In this document: positions 25,961 through 34,700 of the stretch, piece after piece
Position numbering within the stretch: the stretch's first letter is position 1
How the letters are laid out: each line of letters opens with the position of its first letter
Assembly (NCBI GenBank): GCA_015058405.1
Contig: SVCL01000030.1
Location: 1-55,666, forward strand
Origin: Clostridium sp.
GTDB lineage: Bacteria > Bacillota > Clostridia > Clostridiales > Clostridiaceae
Direction: 5' to 3'
Length of the DNA: 55,666 bases
Made by a program: the position numbers and the translations under genes
Notes under the pieces: generated by a model
What the model was told of the DNA's origin: nothing
Database searches by the model: none
The model's input: the letters and a program-made list of their open reading frames with translations, nothing else

Positions 25961-26917
25961 TTAATGTACTGATTTTTTATATTCATTAGGTGTAAATCCA
26001 GTAACTTGTTTAAATAATTCAGAGAAACTACTATGTTGCTTATATCCTACAAGATTAGCTATTTCCCCTATTTTTAATGTAGAAGTTACTAAAAGTTCTT
26101 TTGCTTTAGTAATACGTAATAATTGTAGATATTCAGTTATTGTTAATCCATAATATTCTTTAAACAATGAGGTTAATTTATTTGTACTCATAAAATACAT
26201 TTTTGTTAAGGAATCTAAAGTTATATTTTGAGAGTAATTTGCTTTTAAGTAGTTTGAGAGATCTCTTATGTTTTCTAAGTCCTTATCTTTTATTCCTTTA
26301 TGTTTATCAAACATAGAATAATTTTGACTCCATTGAATAAATAGCAAAATAATTTCTATAATCTTATTTTCATAAAATATTTCCGATATTATATTTAAAG
26401 GTGTTGATAAATAAATTTGTTTTAAGATTAGTATTATTTCGGATACATTTATATTATTTTTAGTAGAAAGATTAAAATTAAATAATTCTTCAAATGTATT
26501 TATTCCTAAAGGTTGAAGATGCTTTTTGAAAAAATTGTGTGAAATAGAAATTTGTATGCATCTTAAAGGTAAGTTTTTCTTTAAATTTTCTTTATAAAAT
26601 TTTTTATGGCTATCGTATGAGATAATGCTTTCAAGCTTAGCAGAAATAAAATTATAATTTAACGTTGGAATTGATATTATGGTATTTTTGTTGAATTTTA
26701 ATGATAAATCGATAGATGAGTTTTCATTTAGGATTAAGTCTGAAACTGTAATTGTATATAGGTTTTTAACAGAGTAAATCCACACAAAACCTGTTCCTAA
26801 AGTATCATTTAACACATAAGTATCCCCAAAGTCCCTAAATTTGTAATCAGTTTTTCTAAAAGATAATCCTAAATCAGATAGAAGTGATAATAATAATTCA
26901 TTAAAAAAGATTTTCAT
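25961..26917 (-). CDS. AraC-family regulator divergent from the siderophore genes
   Basis: The C-terminal ~100 residues form two helix-turn-helix units of AraC type (ITLDSLTKMYFMSTNKLTSLF, then LKIGEIANLVGYKQHSSFSE and FTPNEYKKS). The N-terminal ~200 residues would bind ligand and are poorly conserved. Siderophore regulators YbtA and PchR are of this type and activate their operons when bound to the siderophore. The gene diverges from the salicylate ligase gene across a 225-base region that holds a promoter and palindrome. I chose ATG 26917 (AAGGGGGAAACT before it) over an upstream TTG. Confidence 0.85.
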   Translation of the reverse strand: MKIFFNELLLSLLSDLGLSFRKTDYKFRDFGDTYVLNDTLGTGFVWIYSVKNLYTITVSDLILNENSSIDLSLKFNKNTIISIPTLNYNFISAKLESIISYDSHKKFYKENLKKNLPLRCIQISISHNFFKKHLQPLGINTFEELFNFNLSTKNNINVSEIILILKQIYLSTPLNIISEIFYENKIIEIILLFIQWSQNYSMFDKHKGIKDKDLENIRDLSNYLKANYSQNITLDSLTKMYFMSTNKLTSLFKEYYGLTITEYLQLLRITKAKELLVTSTLKIGEIANLVGYKQHSSFSELFKQVTGFTPNEYKKSVH

Positions 26918-26986
26918 AGTTTCCCCCTTATTTTTAGTCAAAATAACATTAATTTAAGGCTATTTTATATATTTTTTAGTTAAATG

Positions 26987-27014
26987 TTGACTATCGTAAA
27001 TTCCAAAATATAAT
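26987..27014 (+). promoter_or_regulatory. Predicted siderophore operon promoter
   Basis: TTGACT (26987-26992) and a perfect TATAAT (27009-27014) are separated by 16 bases. The palindrome at 27025-27042 falls over the expected start of transcription, as for a repressor. Confidence 0.65.
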
Positions 27015-27024
27015 ATAGCAATAT

Positions 27025-27042
27025 AGTTAGTTGTAACTAACC
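27025..27042. promoter_or_regulatory. Siderophore-locus operator palindrome, copy 1
   Basis: GTTAGTTGTAACTAAC (27026-27041) is a perfect 7+2+7 palindrome. The same 17 bases recur at 46776-46792, before the ECF transporter genes. The TTAG...CTAA architecture recalls DtxR-family boxes, and a DtxR-family gene closes the locus (55039-55416). The repeat is seen; the binder is inferred. Confidence 0.7.
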
Positions 27043-27142
27043 GATGAATTAATTGTAACACTTATTACAAATTAGTAAAAGTTATTGTTTTATTTGTAAT
27101 TAACAAAATTCTAATAATGTTTTAAGGGAGGATTGAAAAGAA

Positions 27143-28744
27143 ATGTTGAGTTCTAATAGTAGTTTAAGTGAAAAATTAGAACAATATGATGGTCTTGAAT
27201 ATTGGGAATACTTTAATTTAGGTCAGCAGCTAAAAAGGTGGGCAGATAAATATTCAGATAATATTGCTTTAGTTGAAGGTGAAAAAAGATTAACTTATAA
27301 AGAATTAGAAGATAAATCTGAAAAGATGGCTTTTGGTTTTTTGAATATGGGAGTAAAAAAGAATGATAAGGTAGTTGTTCAGTTACCTAATTCTATAAAT
27401 TTTGTAGTTGCTTGTTTCGCTTTATTTAAGATAGGAGCATTACCTATATTAGCTCTTCCTGCTCATAGAGAAAGAGAACTAAATGGAATATTCGATTTGA
27501 CAAAGCCAGTTGCATATATAATTCCTGAAAAATTTTTAGGATTTAATTATAAAAATATGGCTAAAGAAATTATTAGTAGTCATCCATCTGTTAAATATTT
27601 AATAGTAGATGGAGAATGTACTGATGAAGTATGTTTAGATAATATAAATGGAGAAAGTGTTAGATTTGAAGAGCCTTCTTATAAAGATATAGCAGTATTA
27701 TTATTATCAGGAGGTACAACAGGTATTCCTAAGTTAATTCCAAGAACTCATATTCATTATGTGTATAATGCTAAATGTTGTGCAAAGCGTTGTAAATTAA
27801 ATGAAGATAGTACTTACCTTGCAGTATTACCAGTAGAGCATAACTTTCCATTAGCATGTCCAGGAATATTAGGAGTATTGGCGTCTGGAGGAAAGGTTGT
27901 TATGTGTAAAACTACAAGTCCAGATGAAGCATTTCCATTAATAGAAAAAGAAAAGGTAACAATAACAGCTTTAGTACCTTCATTAGTAAGTTTGTGGCTT
28001 GAAGCTTTAGAATGGGATGATTCAAGTGATATTTCTAGTTTAGAAGTATTGCAGGTAGGAGGATCTGTATTAGAGCAGAGCTTAGCAAGAAGTATAGAGC
28101 CTATAATGCATTGTAAATTACAACAAGTATTTGGAATAGCGGAAGGCCTTATATGCTGTACATCTTTAGATGATTCAGAAGAAGTTATTGTGACTACTCA
28201 AGGTAAGCCAATTTCTGCTAGTGATGAAGTGCGTATAGTAAATGAAGAAGGTGAAGATGTAGCTTTAGGCGAGTATGGAGAATTAATAGTTAGAGGTCCT
28301 TATACAATTAGTGGATATTATAATCTACCTGATATAAATAAAAAAGCATTTAATAAAGAAGGGTTTTATTTATCAGGAGATAAAGCTAGATTTACGGAAG
28401 ATGGGAATATACAGTTAGAAGGGCGTATAAAAGAACAAATTAATCGTGCAGGGGAAAAAATAATGCCATCAGAAATAGAAGGACATTTATGTAGTCATAT
28501 AGATATAAAAGAAGCAGCTGTAGTTGGTGTGAAAGATGAAGAACTAGGTGAGAAAATTTGTGCATATTTAATTACAGAAAACCAATCCTTAACGTTAAAA
28601 GATGTTAATAGATATTTACATGATATAGGTGTAGCTCATTATAAGAGACCAGATGAAATAAAAATTATAGATTTTTTCCCATTAACTAGTGTAGGAAAAG
28701 TTAATAAAAAACGCTTAAAACAAATGGCAGAGGTTAAGTGTTAA
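27143..28744 (+). CDS. Salicylate-type aryl-AMP ligase
   Basis: This stand-alone adenylation enzyme of the DhbE/EntE/YbtE group activates an aryl acid and loads it on the aryl carrier at the start of the next protein. Motifs: LLSGGTTGIPKLIPRTH, VFGIAEGL, STQGKP-like TTQGKP, YLSGDKARF and INRAGEKIMPSEIE. In DhbE-type enzymes the residue contacting the 3-OH of dihydroxybenzoate is Ser; salicylate enzymes have Cys. Here the segment is EHNFPLACPG, with Cys239 at that position, so salicylate is predicted. The family length is normal (533). GGGAGGA precedes the start, and the NRPS starts 13 bases after the stop. Confidence 0.9.
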   Translation: MLSSNSSLSEKLEQYDGLEYWEYFNLGQQLKRWADKYSDNIALVEGEKRLTYKELEDKSEKMAFGFLNMGVKKNDKVVVQLPNSINFVVACFALFKIGALPILALPAHRERELNGIFDLTKPVAYIIPEKFLGFNYKNMAKEIISSHPSVKYLIVDGECTDEVCLDNINGESVRFEEPSYKDIAVLLLSGGTTGIPKLIPRTHIHYVYNAKCCAKRCKLNEDSTYLAVLPVEHNFPLACPGILGVLASGGKVVMCKTTSPDEAFPLIEKEKVTITALVPSLVSLWLEALEWDDSSDISSLEVLQVGGSVLEQSLARSIEPIMHCKLQQVFGIAEGLICCTSLDDSEEVIVTTQGKPISASDEVRIVNEEGEDVALGEYGELIVRGPYTISGYYNLPDINKKAFNKEGFYLSGDKARFTEDGNIQLEGRIKEQINRAGEKIMPSEIEGHLCSHIDIKEAAVVGVKDEELGEKICAYLITENQSLTLKDVNRYLHDIGVAHYKRPDEIKIIDFFPLTSVGKVNKKRLKQMAEVKC

Positions 28745-28757
28745 GGAGGAAGGTTTT

Positions 28758-31700
28758 ATGAACAAAGCGATAAATAACGATTTAAGCTATGAATTAGTAA
28801 AAGATGAGGTTGCAAAATTACTTGGAGAAAAGATTGAATTTACGGAGGAAGATAATCTTATTGAACTTGGCTTAAATTCCTTACAAATAATGCGACTTAC
28901 AAATAAGTGGAGGCGTTATAAAGTAAAAATTACATTTGCAGAGTTAATTAGTGGACCAACATTAAAGAATTGGTGGAAATTAATAAGTAAAAATAATTTC
29001 AATAGAATAAAAGATAAAGAAGAAGAAAAAAAAGAAGACATAACAAAAGAATTCCCATTAACAGATGTTCAATATGCATACTGGATTGGGCGTCAGGAAG
29101 ACCAACCTTTAGGTGGAGTTGGATGTCATGCTTATTTGGAATTAGATGGTGAAGGTATAGAAATAGAAAAGTTAAAGGTGGCTTGGAAAAGCTTACTTAA
29201 GTATCATCCTATGTTAAGAGCAAGATTTTTAAAAGATGGGACTCAAGAAATCTTAGAAAAGCCTTATTCTGAGGATATTGTAATCCATGATTTAAGATTA
29301 AAATCTGATGAGGAAACTAATAAGGAGTTAAAGAAAATACAAGATAAATTATCTCATAGACTTTTAAAGGTTGATGAAGGTGAAGTAACTGGATTAGAGA
29401 TTAGTTTACTCAAAGAAAATAAATATAGAATTCATTTTGATATTGATTTACTTGTAGCAGATGTACAAAGTTTAAAAATAATTATAAGAGATTTAACAAG
29501 CCTTTATTTAGGCAAATCTATACCAGCCGAAAAGATAAACTGGAGTTTTTCTAAATATATAAAAGAAGAAGAAACAAAGAGGGTAATAGAAAAGAAAGAG
29601 GCAGAAAAATATTGGAAAGAAAGAATTAACGGATTAGCAGAAAAACCAAATCTACCATTAAGAACTTCACCAGAAAATATAAGAAAACCAACATATACAA
29701 GAAGAAAATATTTTATACATAAAGATAGATGGGAAACTATAAAAAAACTTGGAGCACATAACAAGGTAACTCCAGCAATGATTTTATTAGCTGCCTATTC
29801 AGAAATAATTAATAGATGGAGTACAAATTCAGAGTTCTTAATTAATATACCATTATTTAATAGAGATGTAGAAAATACTGATATTGATGAAGTAGTAGCA
29901 GATTTTACTAATATTTTGTTATTGGAAGTAGATTGTAAAGGAAATAAGAGCTTCAAGGAGTTATTAGGAAATATACAAGAGCAATTTCATAAAGATGTAG
30001 CAAACTCAGCTTATTCAGGAGTTCAAGTTCAAAGAGATTTAGCTTCTGTAAGGGGAGGAGAACGTGATTTTGCACCAGTTGTATTTGCATGTAATTTAGG
30101 AAATAAACTTATAAATGATGAATGTGAAGAAAATTTAGGTGAGTTGACTTACATGATTTCACAAACTCCTGGAGTTTGGATAGATTTCCAAAGCTATGAT
30201 GTGAAGAATGGTGTTATGTTATGTTGGGATACTGTAGATGAATTATTTGAAGATGGATTAATAGACAGTATGTTTAAAGGTTTCACAGATCTTATGGAAA
30301 CACTAATAAATAATCCAAATGCTTGGGATAAACATATAGATGTTCTACCAAAGAATCAAAAAGAAAGACGTGAAAGAGAAAGGTTAAAGGCATTACCAAA
30401 GCCTACTAAATGTTTACATGAATCATTTTTTAAATATGCTTTAGCTAATCCAGAAAAGGTAGCACTTATTGATAGTTTAAATAATATAGAAGTTACTTAT
30501 GGAGAGCTATCAAGTAAAGTCTTAAAACTTGCAGCAGTTTTAAAAGATGGAGGAGTAAAGAAAGGAGATAAAGTTGCAATAACTTTAAAAAGAGGGGTTA
30601 ATCAGATAGTTTCTGTATTTGCAATTTTAGCCTTAGGAGCATGTTACGTACCAGTTAGCGTAGATCAACCTTATACTAGAAGAGAAAGTATTCATAGAAG
30701 AATAGGTATAAGTAATGTTATATCTGATTTTGAAGGAATTAATAATATAAAATGGCCTAAAAATATAAAAATATTTAACATAGAAGAAGATAAAAATATA
30801 AGTTCTTTAGCTAATTTAGAAAAGGTAGATCCTTATAATTCTGCATATATTATTTTAACATCAGGTTCAACAGGAGAACCTAAAGGAGTTGAAATTGCAC
30901 ATTACAATGCATGGAATACTATAGAATCCATTAATAATATGTATAATATTAATTCTAATGATAGAGCTATAGCAGTATCAGCTTTAGATTTTGATTTATC
31001 GGTTTATGATATTTTTGGATTACTAAGTGTAGGAGGCAGCATAGTTCTATTACAAGAAGAGGTGCGTAAGGATTCTAATTACTGGTTAAAGAGTATAAGA
31101 GAATATAATGTTACAATATGGAATTCAGTACCTATATTAATGGATATGCTTCTAGTATCTACTGAAGGGGAAGGAATCTGTGATTTACCAATAAGAGTTG
31201 CAATGCTTTCAGGAGATTGGATTAGCTTAGATATACCAGAGAGATTAGATAAAGCTACAAAAGATTGTACTTTAGTAGCAATGGGGGGAGCAACAGAAGC
31301 TGCTATATGGTCGAACTATTTTGAAGTTAAACTTCCATTAAATAAGGAATGGGTTTCTATACCATATGGACGTCCATTACCAAATCAAGATTATAGAGTT
31401 ATTGATGAAGAGGGAAATGATTGTCCTGATTTAGTAACTGGAGAATTATATATAGGTGGAGCAGGAGTTGCAAAAGGATATTCAGGAGATCCTGAACTTA
31501 CAGTTAAAAAATTTATAAGTGATGGAAATATACCTTGGTATAAGACTGGAGATCTTGGACGTTATTTAGCTGATGGAAATATAGAATTCTTAGGCAGAAA
31601 GGATTTTCAGGTAAAAGTTAGAGGGCACAGAATAGAACTTGGTGAAATAGAAACAGCATTAAAGAAACAAGATGGTATTCGTGATGCTATAGTTATGGCT

Positions 31701-34700
31701 AATATCAATAATAAAAAGAACCTAATTTCTTATGTTGTATTGGATGAAGAAGGAAAAGAAAAGTTATATAAAATTAAAGATATTAATAGAGAAGAGCTTA
31801 ATATAGCTTGGGATAAAATTAGAAAATTAGAGAATGCAAATAACTCTCATAATATTGATGAAAAAACTCAAAAGTATATAGAGGATATTGGTATTAAATA
31901 TATTTTAAAAGTACTTAATAACTTTAAAGCATTTAATAAATCAGAATTTTTATATGAAGATTTATTAAAGGAAGTAAGTTCGGAATATAGAGAATTAATA
32001 AAAGAATGGCTTGAAATTTTAGTCAAAGAAAATATTTTAATTAAGGATGATTCAAGTAAGTATTCTTTAGCAGGAGACAAAAAATTAAGTTTAGAAGATA
32101 AAACTAATACTTTCCTTATAGAGTATCTTGAAGAAATAAATAAAAATAGTATGGAAATATTAAAAGGAGAAAAAAATCCTTTAGAAGTGTTCTATTCAGA
32201 AGATAAAGATTTATCACCTAAAAATCTTATAAGCAGTATCCAAAAAGATAGTAATGATAAGTTTATAAATACTATTGAAATGGCTATAGAAGGATTTGAG
32301 AAAGAAAAAAAAATAAAGATATTAGAAATAGGTTCAAGGGATACTAAGTTAACAGAAGAGATTTTAAATGCCTTAGATAAAAATAAAGTAGAATATACAT
32401 CTACTGATAATTCAAGCTATTTTGTTAATAAATCAAAAGAAATATTAAATAGATATGAAAATGTAGAATTTAAGGTATTAGATATAGATAAAAGTCCTTT
32501 AGAGCAAGGCTATAATGAATATTCTTATGATATTGTTATATCTTCTAATACAATGCATAGAGGTAAAAATATTAATGAAACTTTAGAATATATGAAGTAT
32601 TTATTAACTCCTGGTGGTTTATTAATTTTAGATGAACCAACAAAGAATAGTTATTTAGAGTATATAACAGTAGGATTCCTTGAAAAAGGATTTGTAGGAT
32701 ATGAAGATTTTAGAAAAGAGGAAAGGGTACCTCTTATTTCAACAGAAAAATGGAATTCATCAATAAAGAATTCAGGATTTATAGAAGTATGCATTCTAAA
32801 CGATAATGATAATCATAATAATTTGTTTGGGGAAAAGTTAATAATAGCAAGAAAAGATTCCAAGTTAAAGTTATTTAATGAAGAATCAATATTAGATAAC
32901 TTAGAAGATAAATTACCTAATTATATGATTCCTAATAAGGTCATTCCATTAAAGAATATTCCTTTAACAGGTAATGGAAAGGTTAATAGAAAGTTATTAA
33001 CAAGATTATCAGGCATTAAGGAAGAAAATATAGAGGATGAATTTATAGAAGCAAAAACTGCTGTGGAAAAAGCTCTAGTTTCTATGTGGAAAACTATTTT
33101 TAATGTAGAAAAAATAAGTGTTTTAGATAATTACTTTAAACTAGGAGGAGATTCCTTAACAGCTACAAAGCTTGTAACTATGGTAAAGGAAGAATTAAAG
33201 GTAAGTATATCCTTAGGAATTATATTTGATAAACCAACTATAGCTGAATTAAGTAAATACATTGAAGAAAGAAAAGATGAAAATATAGATTTAGAAAAGG
33301 TGAAGGAAAGTTCAATTTCAATAGTTCCAGATACTAAAAATGTAAGCAAACCATTCCCATTAACTGATGTTCAATATGCATATTGGGTAGGAAGAAGTGG
33401 AGTTTTTGAATTAGGAAATGTATCTACTCATTGTTATTTTGAATTAGATGGTTATGATTTAGATTATGATGAACTTAATAAAGCATGGCAAAAATTAATT
33501 AATGCTCATGGAATGATGAGGGTAATTATTCTTCCAGATGGAACTCAAAAGATTTTAGATAAAGTTCCAAAGTATGAAATAAAGAGAATAAACATAATTT
33601 CTGATAGGGAAGAATTAATAAATAAGTCTTTAGAAGATGTTAAAAATGAAATGTCTCATGAAGTTGTAACAACAGATACTTGGCCATTATTTGATTTAAG
33701 GGCAACTTATTATGGAGATAAAAAAGTTAGAATTCATGTAAGTTTTGACAACCTAATATTTGATGGATGGAGCATGTTCTATCTTCTTAGTGAGTGGGCA
33801 AAACTTTATAGAGAACCAGAGACTGAAGTACCTAAATTAGATTTATCCTTTAGAGATTATGTTTTAGCTTTAGAAGAAATAAAGAAATCTAATGAATATG
33901 AAGAAGATAAAAAATATTGGTTGGATAGGTTAGAAAGCATATATAAAGCTCCAGAATTACCTTTAGCTAAAGATCCAAAGCTTATAGAAAATCAAAAGTT
34001 TAGAAGATTAAGTTATAAGTTAGATAAGGAATCTTGGGAAAGCTTAAAGTCATATTCAAAGGAATTTGGATTAACACCATCAACATTATTAATAGCAGCA
34101 TACTCAGAAGTTCTAGGAAGATGGAGTAAAACTCAAAAGTTTACCCTTAACTTGACTCAGTTTAATAGAATTCAAATGCATCCACAGGTAAATAAAGTAG
34201 TAGGTGATTTTACAACATTAACTTTATTAACAATAGACAATTCAAAAGGATGTACATTCTTGGAAAGAGTAAAGAGTATACAAAGTCAATTGTTAAAAGA
34301 CTTAGATCATTCTTATTTTAGCGGAGTAGAAGTGCAGCGTGAACTTACTAAGAGAAGTGAAAATAATGCTAATGTAACTATGCCAGTTGTATTTACTAGT
34401 GGTCTTGGAGTAAGTAAGTGGGGAGAAGGAGAATGGCTTGGTAAGTTAAATTACAACATATCTCAAACTCCTCAAGTTTGGCTGGATCATCAGGTTGTAG
34501 AGTATGATGGAGAACTAGTATTAAATTGGGATGCTGTAGAAGAGTTATTCTATGATGGAATGCTTGATGATATGTTTGAATCATATTGTAGCCTTCTTAA
34601 ATCTTTAGCTCATAATAAGAAAGCTTGGAATGAGGAAGAAGCAAGTTTAATTAAAGATAGAAAGGTTGAAAAGATAAAAGAAGAAAATAATATCGAATCT

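Noticed and set aside
27143..28744. 2,3-dihydroxybenzoate ligase (EntE/DhbE function)
   Set aside because: The pocket segment HNFPLACPG has Cys where dihydroxybenzoate enzymes have Ser, and the downstream Cy/Cys modules fit the salicylate-thiazoline type.
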